Assembly: GCA_014656175.1 (NCBI GenBank)
Contig: BNBX01000001.1
Coordinates: 496,001 to 560,000, forward strand
Source: Streptomyces werraensis
GTDB taxonomy: Bacteria; Actinomycetota; Actinomycetes; Streptomycetales; Streptomycetaceae
DNA: 64,000 bases
Reading direction: 5' to 3'
The notes under the pieces are model-generated. The model saw nothing but the letters and a program-made list of their open reading frames with translations. It made no database searches and was not told the DNA's origin. Each line of letters starts with the position of its first letter. Positions within the stretch are counted from its first letter, which is position 1. Of this stretch, positions 16,834-25,695 are shown piece by piece. Both the position numbers and the translations under genes were made by a program.

Positions 16834-18384
16834 ATGGCGGGACCCGTCCTGGAAATGCGCTCGATCGTCAAGACCTTTCCCGGCGTCAAGGCGCTGTCGG
16901 ACGTCAACCTGACCGTCCGGCAGGGCGAGGTCCACGCCGTCTGCGGGGAGAACGGCGCCGGCAAGTCGACCCTGATGAAGGTGCTGTCCGGCGTCCATCC
17001 GCACGGCACCTACGAGGGGGAGATCCTCTTCGAGGGGGAGGTCTGCCGCTTCAAGGACATCCGGGCGAGCGAGCAGCGCGGCATCGTGATCATCCACCAG
17101 GAGCTGGCGCTGGTGCCGTTCCTCTCCCTCGCGGAGAACATCTTCCTCGGCAACGAACACGCGAAGCGCGGCTTCATCGACTGGAACGAGACGCTGAGGC
17201 ACGCCACCGAGGTGCTGCGCCGGGTGGGCCTCGACGACCACCCGGAGACCCGGGTCGCCGACATCGGCGTCGGCAAGCAGCAGCTGGTGGAGATCGCCAA
17301 GGCGCTGTCCAAGAAGGTCAAGCTGCTGATCCTCGACGAGCCGACCGCGGCGCTGAACGACGAGGACAGCGGCAAGCTCCTGGACCTGATCCTGGAGCTG
17401 AAGAAGCAGGGCATCACCTCGATCGTCATCTCGCACAAGCTCAACGAGATCCGCCGGGTCGCCGACTCGGTGACCATCCTGCGCGACGGGCGGACCATCG
17501 AGACGCTCGACGTGAAGGACGCGGGGACCACCGAGGACCGGATCATCAGCGGCATGGTCGGCCGGGACCTGGAGCACCGCTTCCCGGAGCGCACCCCGCA
17601 CGAGCCGGAGGAGGGCGCCGCGCCCGCCCTGGAGATCCGCGGGTGGACCGTGCACCACCCCATCGACCAGCACCGCAAGGTGGTCGACGACGTGTCGCTG
17701 CACGTGCGGCGCGGGGAGATCGTCGGCATCGCCGGGCTGATGGGCGCCGGCCGCACGGAGCTGGCGATGAGCGTCTTCGGGCGCTCCTACGGCCGGTACG
17801 CGGACGGCACGGTGCTCAAGGACGGCGAGGAGATCCGTACGAAGACGGTCCCCGAGGCGGTGCGGCACGGCATCGCGTACGTCACCGAGGACCGCAAGCA
17901 CTACGGGCTCAACCTCATCGACACCATCAACCGGAACATCTCGCTGAGCGCGCTGGGCAAGGTGGCGCGGGCCGGTGTGGTCGACGAGCACGAGGAGCGG
18001 AGGGTCGCCGAGTCCTTCCGCACCTCGATGAACATCAAGGCGCCGACCGTGTTCGAGCCGGTGAGCAAGCTGTCGGGCGGCAACCAGCAGAAGGTCGTCC
18101 TCAGCAAGTGGATCTTCACGGGCCCGGACGTGCTGATCCTGGACGAGCCCACCCGCGGCATCGACGTGGGCGCCAAGTACGAGATCTACACGGTCATCGA
18201 CCGGCTGGCCGCCGAGGGCAAGGCGGTCGTCTTCATCTCCTCCGAGCTGCCGGAGCTGCTCGGCATGTGCGACCGCATCTACACCATGGCCGCCGGACGG
18301 CTGACCGGGGAGTTCTCGCGGTCCGAGGCCTCGCAGGAATCGCTGATGCGTCAGATGACGAAGGACAAAGAGGTAACCCGATGA
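16834..18384 (+). CDS. Sugar ABC importer ATPase, double domain (GguA/MmsA-like)
   Basis: A 516-residue tandem ATP-binding protein of the carbohydrate-uptake (CUT2) type. The first domain has Walker [10 protein letters not shown] (residues 38-46) and Walker [12 protein letters not shown]. The second has the degenerate Walker [10 protein letters not shown] normal for this class, the signature LSGGNQQKV, and [15 protein letters not shown]. The ATG at 16834 has GGAAGG 7 bp upstream. The stop overlaps the permease start by 4 nt. It powers uptake of the ligand captured by the ChvE-like receptor. Confidence 0.94.
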   Translation: MAGPVLEMRSIVKTFPGVKALSDVNLTVRQGEVHAVCGENGAGKSTLMKVLSGVHPHGTYEGEILFEGEVCRFKDIRASEQRGIVIIHQELALVPFLSLAENIFLGNEHAKRGFIDWNETLRHATEVLRRVGLDDHPETRVADIGVGKQQLVEIAKALSKKVKLLILDEPTAALNDEDSGKLLDLILELKKQGITSIVISHKLNEIRRVADSVTILRDGRTIETLDVKDAGTTEDRIISGMVGRDLEHRFPERTPHEPEEGAAPALEIRGWTVHHPIDQHRKVVDDVSLHVRRGEIVGIAGLMGAGRTELAMSVFGRSYGRYADGTVLKDGEEIRTKTVPEAVRHGIAYVTEDRKHYGLNLIDTINRNISLSALGKVARAGVVDEHEERRVAESFRTSMNIKAPTVFEPVSKLSGGNQQKVVLSKWIFTGPDVLILDEPTRGIDVGAKYEIYTVIDRLAAEGKAVVFISSELPELLGMCDRIYTMAAGRLTGEFSRSEASQESLMRQMTKDKEVTR

Positions 18385-19625
18385 GCACGGATGTGACCGC
18401 CAAGACGCCGGCCCCGGCGCCGTCCGGCAAGGGCGGCGGTGCCGCGGGCGGCGGACTGTGGGGGCTGGTCCTGGAGGGCATGCGCCGCAACATGCGGCAG
18501 TACGGCATGCTGATCGCCCTCGGACTGATCGTGACGCTGTTCGCGGTGTGGACCGACGGCGACCTGCTGCTGCCCCGCAACGTCTCCAACCTGGTGCTGC
18601 AGAACAGCCACATCCTGATCCTGGCGATCGGCATGATGCTGGTCATCATCGCGGGCCACATCGACCTGTCGGTGGGATCGCTGACCGCGTTCGTCGGCGC
18701 GCTGGCCGCCGTGCTCATGGTCAAGAACGACATGCCGTGGCCCCTGGCCGTGGCGCTGTGCCTGGTCATCGGCGCGGTCTCCGGGGCCGTGCAGGGGTTC
18801 CTCATCGCCTACGGCGGCATACCGTCGTTCATCGTCACCCTCGCGGGCATGCTGATCTTCCGCGGACTGACGGAGATCTACCTGGAGGGCCAGACCCTCG
18901 GCCCGTTCCCCGAGGGCGAGCAGAAGATCGGCATGGGCTTCCTGCCCGAGGTCGGCCCGGAGACCAACTACCACAACCTCACGCTGCTGCTGGGTCTCGT
19001 GCTGATCGCCGCCGTGCTGCTCCAGGAGGTGCGGGACCGCAAGCGGCAGAAGTCGTTCTCGCTGGACGTGCTGCCGCGCAACCTCTTCCTGCTGAAGCTG
19101 GTCGCGGTGACCGCGGCCGTCCTCACGGTCACCCTGCTGCTCGCCAGCTACAAGGGCACACCGATCGTGCTGCTGATCCTGGGCGTGCTGGTGGTCGGCT
19201 ACAGCTACGTGATGCGCAACTCCGTCTTCGGCCGCCACATCTACGCCATCGGCGGCAACCTGCCGGCGGCCAAGCTGTCCGGTGTGAAGGACAAGAAGGT
19301 CACCTTCGCCGTCTTCCTCAACATGGGCCTGCTCGCGGCCCTGGCCGGTCTGGTGGTCGCCGCCCGGCTGAACGCGGCCTCGCCGAAGGCGGGCCTCAAC
19401 TTCGAACTCGAGGCGATCGCCTCGGCGTTCATCGGCGGGGCCTCCATGAGCGGCGGTGTCGGCACCGTGCTCGGCGCCATCATCGGCGGTCTCGTCCTCG
19501 GCGTGCTGAACAACGGCATGAACCTCCTCAGCGTCGGCACCGACTGGCAGCAGGTCATCAAGGGCTTCGCCCTGCTGGCCGCGGTCGGCTTCGACGTGTG
19601 GAACAAGCGCAAGGTCGGTTCGTAA
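18381..19625 (+). CDS. Sugar ABC importer permease (GguB/MmsB-like)
   Basis: A 414-residue permease of the CUT2 family with about ten membrane segments. Typical motifs are [36 protein letters not shown] and, near the C-terminus, [18 protein letters not shown]. The longer middle loop (residues ~175-230) is a feature of the GguB subgroup. The ATG overlaps the ATPase stop (ATGA). A strong symmetric hairpin follows the stop. Confidence 0.94.
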   Translation: MSTDVTAKTPAPAPSGKGGGAAGGGLWGLVLEGMRRNMRQYGMLIALGLIVTLFAVWTDGDLLLPRNVSNLVLQNSHILILAIGMMLVIIAGHIDLSVGSLTAFVGALAAVLMVKNDMPWPLAVALCLVIGAVSGAVQGFLIAYGGIPSFIVTLAGMLIFRGLTEIYLEGQTLGPFPEGEQKIGMGFLPEVGPETNYHNLTLLLGLVLIAAVLLQEVRDRKRQKSFSLDVLPRNLFLLKLVAVTAAVLTVTLLLASYKGTPIVLLILGVLVVGYSYVMRNSVFGRHIYAIGGNLPAAKLSGVKDKKVTFAVFLNMGLLAALAGLVVAARLNAASPKAGLNFELEAIASAFIGGASMSGGVGTVLGAIIGGLVLGVLNNGMNLLSVGTDWQQVIKGFALLAAVGFDVWNKRKVGS

Positions 19626-19633
19626 GTCAGCCC

Positions 19634-19657
19634 GGGCCCCGCCGCGCGGCGGGGCCC
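19634..19657 (+). terminator. Symmetric GC hairpin after the permease gene
   Basis: A perfect 24-nt palindrome, GGGCCCCGCCGC (19634-19645) with GCGGCGGGGCCC (19646-19657), followed by CTTCCCC. It lies 8 bp after the permease stop and before the exported mutarotase gene; it may terminate or attenuate transcription. Confidence 0.7.
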
Positions 19658-19680
19658 CTTCCCCTCAGGGAGCCGCACTG

Positions 19681-20844
19681 ATGGAACTGAACAGACGCAC
19701 GGTCATCGCGGGAGCCGCCGCGGCGGGAGCGGCCTCAGTGGCCGGCACGGCCTGGGGCGGGACGGCGCACGCCTCGTCCAGGGGCCGGGGCAGGCCGGTC
19801 CGGGAGCTGTTCGGCAGGCTCGCCGACGGCACCCGGGTCGACCGCTGGACGCTGGAGAACGGCGGCACCCGGATGGGGGTCCTCTCCTACGGCGGCATCG
19901 TCCACTCGCTGGAGGTCCCCGACCGGCGCGGCCGGTACGCCAACATCTCCCTCGGCCTGCGCACCCTGGAGGAGTACGTCGCCTCCAGCCCCTACTTCGG
20001 GGCGCTGATCGGCCGGTACGGCAACCGCATCGGCAAAGGGACCTTCACTCTCGACGGCACCCGGTACCAGCTCTCCGTCAACGACGGCGAGAACAGCCTG
20101 CACGGCGGCGCGCAGGGCTTCGACAAGCGGGTCTGGGACGTCGAGCCGTTCACCCGCGGCTCCGACGTGGGCCTGCACCTGTACTACACGTCCGTCGACG
20201 GGGAGATGGGCTACCCGGGCACCCTGCGCACCAAGGTGACGTACACCCTCACCCGGCACGGCGACTGGCGCGTCGACTACGAGGCCGTCACCGACCGGCC
20301 CACGGTCGTCAACCTCACCAGCCACGTCTACTGGAACCTGGCCGGCGAGGGCAGCGGCAGCATCGTCGACCACGAGCTGTCGATCGCCGCCTCCCGCTAC
20401 ACGCCGGTCGACGCGGGCCTGATCCCCACCGGCGAGCTGGCGAAGGTCGCCGGCACCCCGTTCGACTTCCGGCGCGCCAAGCCGGTCGGCCGGGACATCC
20501 GCACCGCCCACCAGCAACTGCTGTACGGGCAGGGCTTCGACCACAACTGGGTGCTGGACAAGGGCATCACCGCGCGCCCGGAGCACGCGGCGACCCTGCG
20601 CGACCCGGCCTCGGGGCGCACCCTGCGCATCGCGACGAACGAGCCGGGCCTGCAGTTCTACTCCGGCAACTTCCTCGACGGCACCCTCGTCGGCAGCGGC
20701 GGCCGGGTGTACCGGCAGGGCGACGGGCTGTGCCTGGAGACCCAGCACTTCCCGGACTCCCCCAACCGGCCGTCGTTCCCCTCGACCGTGCTGCGGCCCG
20801 GGGAGACGTACCGGACGACGACCGTGCACAGCTTCGGGACGTGA
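19681..20844 (+). CDS. Tat-exported aldose 1-epimerase
   Basis: A 387-residue mutarotase with an export leader. NRRTVIAG at residues 4-11 fits a twin-arginine signal, followed by a hydrophobic Ala/Gly stretch and a cleavage-like THASS region near 30. The mature part has the GalM motifs LSYGG, GRYGNRIGK, NSLHGG, LTSHVYWNLAG and LETQHFPDSPNRPSFPSTV. Extracellular mutarotases speed conversion of a sugar to the anomer that the importer binds. It lies 55 bp after the ABC permease, consistent with serving the same substrate. The cytosolic homologue is at 2836-3807. Confidence 0.92.
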   Translation: MELNRRTVIAGAAAAGAASVAGTAWGGTAHASSRGRGRPVRELFGRLADGTRVDRWTLENGGTRMGVLSYGGIVHSLEVPDRRGRYANISLGLRTLEEYVASSPYFGALIGRYGNRIGKGTFTLDGTRYQLSVNDGENSLHGGAQGFDKRVWDVEPFTRGSDVGLHLYYTSVDGEMGYPGTLRTKVTYTLTRHGDWRVDYEAVTDRPTVVNLTSHVYWNLAGEGSGSIVDHELSIAASRYTPVDAGLIPTGELAKVAGTPFDFRRAKPVGRDIRTAHQQLLYGQGFDHNWVLDKGITARPEHAATLRDPASGRTLRIATNEPGLQFYSGNFLDGTLVGSGGRVYRQGDGLCLETQHFPDSPNRPSFPSTVLRPGETYRTTTVHSFGT

Positions 20845-20855
20845 GCCGCGCGCCG

Positions 20856-20940
20856 GTGTGAGCGCTCCGGTGCGGACGTCAGGGTGTGAGCGGTTCCGGT
20901 GTGAGAACGATCACGAGACGTCCTCACATTTTCCTCACAC
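20856..20940. promoter_or_regulatory. Cluster of GTGTGAG elements
   Basis: GTGTGAG occurs three times directly (20856-20862, 20884-20890, 20899-20905). The inverse is at 20934-20940 (CTCACAC), with a shorter CTCACA at 20923-20928. Five half-sites in 85 bp between the mutarotase and aminotransferase genes suggest a regulatory array; the protein that reads it is unknown. Confidence 0.45.
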
Positions 20941-20972
20941 GTGCTGAACGGCGCCCCGCTCCGCTCCGTACT

Positions 20973-21010
20973 CCTGGGTGGCCCGTGCTCCCCCGCGCGG
21001 GCCACCCAGG
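20973..21010. terminator. 13-bp perfect hairpin
   Basis: CCTGGGTGGCCCG (20973-20985) pairs perfectly with CGGGCCACCCAGG (20998-21010) around a 12-nt loop. It is probably the end of the sugar operon, lying upstream of the aminotransferase ribosome site at 21052-21056. Confidence 0.65.
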
Positions 21011-21061
21011 CATGACGGGCCCGTCACGTCCCCGGCGGGCCCGCCGCACACGGAGGTTCCC

Positions 21062-22768
21062 TTGGCCGACAACGTCACCTCGTTGTTCCGCAGCACGGCG
21101 GCGCACAGCCCGTCGATGGCGGCGCTTTCGCGGGAGAGCGACGGGGCCGGTCCGGTGGACTTCTGCATCCCCTGCAATCCGTACTTCCCCACCCCCGACA
21201 TGTTCGAGGAGATGGCGTCCCGGCTGCGCGACATCATCACGTACTACCCGAGCAGCGCGGACACCATCACCGCCGAGCTGTGCAGCCTCCTCCAACTGCC
21301 GCCGCAGTGCGTGGCGATGGGCAACGGCTCGACGGAACTCATCACCTGGATCGACCATCTGCTGGTGCGCGAGTCGCTCGCCGTGCCCGTGCCGACGTTC
21401 GGCCGCTGGACCGACCAGCCGATGGAGACCGGCAAGCGGGTCGACATGTTCCCGCTCCAGGAGTCCAGCGGCTTCGCCCTGGACCTCGCGCAGTACGCCG
21501 AGTTCATCCGCGCCCGCGGCACCCGGGTCGCCGTCATCTGCAACCCGAACAACCCCGACGGCGGCTTCCTGCACAAGCACGCGGTCGTGCAGTTCATGGA
21601 CGCCATGGCCGACCTGGACCTCGTGGTGATCGACGAGTCGTTCCTGGAGTTCGCCGACGCCGAGAACGAGCCGAGCGTGGTGCAGGAGGCGATGCTGCGC
21701 CCCAACGTCATCGTGCTGCGCAGCCTCGGCAAGAACTTCGGCCTGCACGGCATCCGCTTCGGCTATCTGGTCGCCAACCCGGCGCTGGCCGGGCGGGTGC
21801 GCTCCATGCTCCCCAAGTGGAACCTCAACTCCTTCGCCGAGCACGTGGTGTTCATGCTGAAGGAGCACGGCGCCGAGTACGCGCAGAGCCTGCACCAGGT
21901 GCGCCGCGACCGGATGGACATGTCCGGTCAGCTCTCCTCGCTGCCCGGCCTCACGGTCTACCCCTCGCAGGGCAACTTCCTGTTCGTGCGCCTGCCCGTC
22001 GGCGCCGAGGGGACCGTGGTCCGTGACCGGCTGCTCACCGAGCACCGGATCCTGGTGCGTGAGTGCGGCAACAAGATCGGCTCGTCCAGCCGCTTCCTGC
22101 GTCTCGTGGTGCGCCCCCAGGTCGACGTCCGTCGCCTGGTGACCGGCCTGGAACAGGTGCTCTACGGGACGTCCAGGAGGGGAGCCGCCGTGCCCGAGCA
22201 GGCCACAGGGACCGGCTACAGCTCGGGCACGGCGGCGGTGGACCGTCTGGTGAGCCAGACCAACGGGGCCGGGACGCGCGGCCTCGCACAGGCCGCCGGC
22301 GCCGGCATGCCGCTCCCCGCCGCCGTACCCGCCCCCGCGGTGGGCCCGGGCGGCGGGATGCCGGTGCCGGCCGCGGCGGGGGTGCCGCAGCCGGAACCCC
22401 GGCCCGTGCCGCAGGAGGCGCCCCGGCCGCAGCCCGCCTCCCAGCCCGTGCCCCAGCCGGTTCCCGTGCCGCAGCCGCAGCCCGTGCCGCAGCAGTTCCC
22501 GCAGCCGGCGGCGTACCCGGAGCCGGCCCCGCAGCCCGCCCCGGCCGCGCCGCCCCTCGCCCCGGCGGCCGCGTTCGCGGCGCCCGCGCCCGCGCCCGCG
22601 CAGGTCCCGCCGGCCACCGGGCCCACCCCGCCCGGCGTCCCGGCGCGCGGCGGGCTGACGGCCGCCCAGGTACGGGGCACGGACGGGCTGTCCATGGCCC
22701 CGGCGACGGGCTGGCCGGGGGCGCAGAGCTGGCCGGACGCGGCGGGGATGGGCCAGGCGGCGGGCTGA
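21062..22768 (+). CDS. Class I/II aminotransferase with proline-rich tail
   Basis: A 568-residue PLP-dependent aminotransferase related to histidinol-phosphate aminotransferase. Residues 1-369 form the enzyme: NPNNPDGG (161-168), the Asp in VVIDESFLEFAD (189-200), and the Schiff-base lysine K224 in RSLGKNFGLHGIRFGY. About 200 further residues are low-complexity Pro/Ala/Gln with many PQP and PVPQ units; this tail is unusual for the family. The start is taken as TTG at 21062 because GGAGG lies 5 bp upstream; other in-frame starts upstream overlap a hairpin. The substrate is unknown, and the tail may mediate protein or surface contact. Confidence 0.82.
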   Translation: MADNVTSLFRSTAAHSPSMAALSRESDGAGPVDFCIPCNPYFPTPDMFEEMASRLRDIITYYPSSADTITAELCSLLQLPPQCVAMGNGSTELITWIDHLLVRESLAVPVPTFGRWTDQPMETGKRVDMFPLQESSGFALDLAQYAEFIRARGTRVAVICNPNNPDGGFLHKHAVVQFMDAMADLDLVVIDESFLEFADAENEPSVVQEAMLRPNVIVLRSLGKNFGLHGIRFGYLVANPALAGRVRSMLPKWNLNSFAEHVVFMLKEHGAEYAQSLHQVRRDRMDMSGQLSSLPGLTVYPSQGNFLFVRLPVGAEGTVVRDRLLTEHRILVRECGNKIGSSSRFLRLVVRPQVDVRRLVTGLEQVLYGTSRRGAAVPEQATGTGYSSGTAAVDRLVSQTNGAGTRGLAQAAGAGMPLPAAVPAPAVGPGGGMPVPAAAGVPQPEPRPVPQEAPRPQPASQPVPQPVPVPQPQPVPQQFPQPAAYPEPAPQPAPAAPPLAPAAAFAAPAPAPAQVPPATGPTPPGVPARGGLTAAQVRGTDGLSMAPATGWPGAQSWPDAAGMGQAAG

Positions 22769-22800
22769 GGCACCCGGCCCGGTACCGGCGTCCACTTCCC

Positions 22801-24036
22801 TCACTGCCCTGCCGAGGTCTCCGTCGGGGTCGGGCAGGGTGCTCCGGTGCCGGACGGTGAGGCCGTGGGGTCGGGCTCGGGGACGGTCGGCTGCGGGGAG
22901 CAGGTGACCGAGGTGGTCGGGTCCGGTGAGGGCTCGGCGGTCCCGGTCGGGGACTCGACGGGCGGTTCCGTGGGCTCCTGGCTCGTCGGGGGGTCCGTCG
23001 GTGTGGGGGTCGGGGACGTGCTGGGACCGGGTGACGGCGACGTGGGGTCCGGGGCGGACGGGGAAGGACGCGGGGACGGTCCGGTGCCGCCGGAAGGGCT
23101 GGGCTGCGGTCCGACGACGACGCCTCCGCCACGGCCCCCGCTGCCGCCGTCGACCGGTTCGGTCGCCGGGGTGCCGCCCGCGCCGGGGCTGCGGGGGACG
23201 ACGCCCTCGCCGTCGGGCACGGCGTGGACCCCGTCGCTGTAGAACGCCAGCCAGTACCGGACCAGGCGCAGGTAGGAGCGGGAGTGGTTGTAGCTCAGCA
23301 CCGCCCGGTCCAGGTCCGCCGGGCGGCGCAGGTCCCGGTCGCCGGCGCACAGGTAGTGGCCGGCCGCCAGCGCCGCGTCGAAGATGTTGTTCGGGTCGGC
23401 GCGGCCGTCGGCGTTGCCGTCCGTGCCCCAGCGGGCCCAGGTGGACGGCAGGAACTGCATCGGGCCCACCGCGCGGTCGTAGACGGTGTCGCCGTCGTGG
23501 GCGCCCCCGTCCGTGTCCCGGATCAACGCGAAACCCCGTCCGTCGAGGGGCGGCCCGGTGATGCGGCCGAGCGTCGTGCCGTTCTCGTCGACCGCGCCGC
23601 CGCGGGCCTGCCCGGACTCGACCTTGCCGATGGCGGCGGGCAGTTCCCAGGGCAGCCGGCAGCCGGGGTCCGTCCTGGCGACCGAGGACTCGGCGGCACG
23701 GTAGGCGCGCAGCACGGTGGCCGGGATGCCCGACTCGGCGCGGACCTGCCGATGCAGCACGGGTGAGGCGGACGCGGCCGTCGCGGTGCGCAGGGGCGGG
23801 AGTTCGGTGTGGTACGAGCCGTCACCCGGCGGGACGAGCCCCGCGTACGGGTCGCCCGCGGGCGCCGGCCGCCCGCCGTCACCCGCCGGTTCGGCCCGGG
23901 CCTTCGTGGCGTCCCGGACGAGGGCGGGCCCCTGCGAAGCGGTCAGGGCCGTCATGGCCGCCACGGCGAGCACACTCGCCCGCAGCCCCCTGCGGGCCCG
24001 GCCGGAGTACCGGCGTCGGGATCGTCGTACGGACAT
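22801..24036 (-). CDS. Secreted lytic transglycosylase
   Basis: A 411-residue exported peptidoglycan-cleaving protein. A basic Arg-rich N-terminus and hydrophobic segment (residues 20-40) form a signal sequence. The catalytic core (~120-265) has AAIGKVESGQ with likely catalytic E140, the conserved GPMQFLPSTWARW (191-203), and an EF-hand-like loop DGNADGRADPNNIFD (206-220) as in MltB relatives. Residues 280-411 are a Pro/Ser/Thr-rich tail, probably spanning the wall. The ATG at 24036 has GGAGTGA upstream. It is convergent with the aminotransferase gene and lies downstream of the mce operon, separated by a 337-bp gap. Confidence 0.9.
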   Translation of the reverse strand: MSVRRSRRRYSGRARRGLRASVLAVAAMTALTASQGPALVRDATKARAEPAGDGGRPAPAGDPYAGLVPPGDGSYHTELPPLRTATAASASPVLHRQVRAESGIPATVLRAYRAAESSVARTDPGCRLPWELPAAIGKVESGQARGGAVDENGTTLGRITGPPLDGRGFALIRDTDGGAHDGDTVYDRAVGPMQFLPSTWARWGTDGNADGRADPNNIFDAALAAGHYLCAGDRDLRRPADLDRAVLSYNHSRSYLRLVRYWLAFYSDGVHAVPDGEGVVPRSPGAGGTPATEPVDGGSGGRGGGVVVGPQPSPSGGTGPSPRPSPSAPDPTSPSPGPSTSPTPTPTDPPTSQEPTEPPVESPTGTAEPSPDPTTSVTCSPQPTVPEPDPTASPSGTGAPCPTPTETSAGQ

Positions 24037-24373
24037 GGGCGTCACTCCTGTCGGATCCGGGTGCGGTGCGAGGCCCCTGCGGGGGGGCGTGCGGGGTGGT
24101 GCAGGGCCCCTACGGGGGCCGACGAGCAGGTGCCGGGTCGTGCTACGCCCCTGCCGGGGCGGACGTGCGGGGCGCCGGATGGCGCAGTAGCTCTGCCGGG
24201 CCGACACGCGGGGTGCCGGGTGGTGCGGGCGCCGGGGGCGCGTGGTGCGGTCGGGCGCATGGCCCGCACGTGCCGAGTCCCTGACGGTGCGGGTGTGCCG
24301 GTGGCACCGGGGAGGTGCGGCGCCCGAGGTGCGTGGCGGCGTCCCGCCGCGCCCGGCCGCCGCGCCCCTGCGG
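24037..24373. repeat. Gene-free gap with degenerate ~41-bp tandem repeat
   Basis: No credible gene is seen in these 337 bp. Between about 24060 and 24240 there are four or five imperfect copies of a GTGCGGGG/GTGCCGGGTGGTGC/CCCCTGCCGGGG/CGAC unit. Two complete copies are 24124-24164 and 24165-24205, each 41 bp. Each unit carries a CCCCTNC-GGGG mini-hairpin. The array lies downstream of the mce operon and may reduce read-through. Confidence 0.5.
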
Positions 24374-25075
24374 CTACGTGCGGTCGAAGGTGTCCAGGGA
24401 CGTGATCAGCCAGCGGCCGTCGCGGTGGACCGTGTCCACCGCGAGCATCGCCGCCGCGTACACGCCGTCGTCCTGTTGCGCGGCCGCCTTCCCGCCCGCG
24501 GTGGCCACGCTGCTCTGGTCGGCGTAGACGAGGACCCGCGCCCGGTCGCCGTCGATCCGTTCGACCGCGGTCTCGGTGACCGCCGTGGTGATCACCGCCT
24601 TCCGCGCGTCGGCCCGCTCGCGGACGGCGGCGAACAACTCCCGGTGCTGGGCGACGGCCTTCCCCGTCAGAAGATCCTTCGCGGCCCGGTCGAAGGCCGC
24701 GGGATCCGCGTGGTCGTAGGAGAACAGCCGGTCGACGGCCTCGGCCACCTGCCCCTTGATCTCGCTGGTGCGGGCGACGTCGGTCAACGCGGTGTTGGTC
24801 CGCGCGGGTTCGGCGCGCAGCGCCTCGGCCTGCGCGTGGGCCCACCCCGCGAAGGCTCCGAGGAGCACGGTCAGCGCGCAGAGTGCCGCCAGGCCCCAGG
24901 GACGGCGGGACCGGGCGGGGCCGTTCTCCTCGTCCCGGTGCGACGAGGGCGGCGCCTTCACGGCGGTGCGGACGGCCGCGCCGCGCGTGCCGGGGCGGGC
25001 CTCCACGGCCTGCGGGCGGGCCGCGCGGGCCTGGCGGAGCCGCTGGCGGTTGATGTGGTGACGGGTCGTCGACAT
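24374..25075 (-). CDS. Mce-associated membrane protein (Mam), long type
   Basis: A 233-residue protein with a basic cytosolic N-terminus (residues 1-58), one membrane helix (WGLAALCALTVLLGAFAGWA, about 60-79) and an extracytosolic domain of the Mam/nuclear-transport-factor-like type. The FSYDHAD and RVLVYADQSS stretches match the same regions of the Mam protein at 25696-26337 (FSYTPDG, RLLVFLDQTS), so the two are paralogues. GAGGAGGA precedes the ATG. It is the last gene of the mce operon. Such proteins stabilise Mce complexes in mycobacteria. Confidence 0.85.
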   Translation of the reverse strand: MSTTRHHINRQRLRQARAARPQAVEARPGTRGAAVRTAVKAPPSSHRDEENGPARSRRPWGLAALCALTVLLGAFAGWAHAQAEALRAEPARTNTALTDVARTSEIKGQVAEAVDRLFSYDHADPAAFDRAAKDLLTGKAVAQHRELFAAVRERADARKAVITTAVTETAVERIDGDRARVLVYADQSSVATAGGKAAAQQDDGVYAAAMLAVDTVHRDGRWLITSLDTFDRT

Positions 25076-25121
25076 GGTGGTTGTCCTCCTCGCTGCGGCC
25101 GGCCGGTGCGGTACGGGCCGG

Positions 25122-25670
25122 TCAGCCGGCCGGTGCGCCGCCGACGGGCGCCTGGCCGAGAGCGCTCAGCTTCCACCGGCCGTCGGTCCGGGTGAGCTCG
25201 CCGAGCATGCGGCTGTCCTTGTCGGTCCGGGTCCCGTCGGCCGCCCGGACCGTGACGCGCAGGGCGACCAGCACCCGGGCGCGCCCGGCGCGGTCGTCGA
25301 GTTCGGTGACGGCTCCGGACAGCACCCGGGCCGTGCTGACCGTCCTCGCCTCCTTCACCTGGTCGGCGAAGCCGTCCCGGCCGGAGGTGAGCTGCTCGTG
25401 CAGCTCTCCCGTCGTCGACGCCTCCCAGAGGTCCAGTCCCCGGTCCAGGTCACGGTGGTCGAGGGTGTTGAGGTTCTGCACGGCCTGCTCGCCCGCGGCG
25501 AGCGCCCGGTCCCGCTGCGCGGCGTAGGCGGCGCGGTCGTCGTGGGCGGCGCCGTACCAGTCCTGGCCCGCCCACGCGGCGAAACCGCCGGCGACGAGGG
25601 CGAGAGCGAGAGCCGGCGCGTACGGGGTCCGGAGGCGGCGCGGGACACGGCGGCGGGCCGGTCGTTCCAT
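25122..25670 (-). CDS. Mce-associated membrane protein (Mam), short type
   Basis: A 182-residue protein with an Arg-rich N-terminus, a membrane anchor (ALALALVAGGFAAWAG, about 20-35) and an outer domain. AAYAAQRDRALAAGEQAVQ and the TTGELHEQL region align with the short Mam protein encoded at 26334-26849, so these are paralogues. GGAGC lies upstream of the ATG. The gap to the neighbouring gene upstream is 25 bp. Confidence 0.85.
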   Translation of the reverse strand: MERPARRRVPRRLRTPYAPALALALVAGGFAAWAGQDWYGAAHDDRAAYAAQRDRALAAGEQAVQNLNTLDHRDLDRGLDLWEASTTGELHEQLTSGRDGFADQVKEARTVSTARVLSGAVTELDDRAGRARVLVALRVTVRAADGTRTDKDSRMLGELTRTDGRWKLSALGQAPVGGAPAG

Positions 25671-25695
25671 CAGGTGCTCCTGTCTCCCGCACGTG

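Noticed and set aside
17643..18380. N-terminal extension of the permease gene into the ATPase gene
   Set aside because: The ATG at 18381 overlaps the ATPase stop with a ribosome site; the upstream part is out-of-frame translation of the ATPase.
24037..24373. CRISPR array in the repetitive gap
   Set aside because: The repeats are imperfect, contiguous and without unique spacers; no cas genes are nearby.
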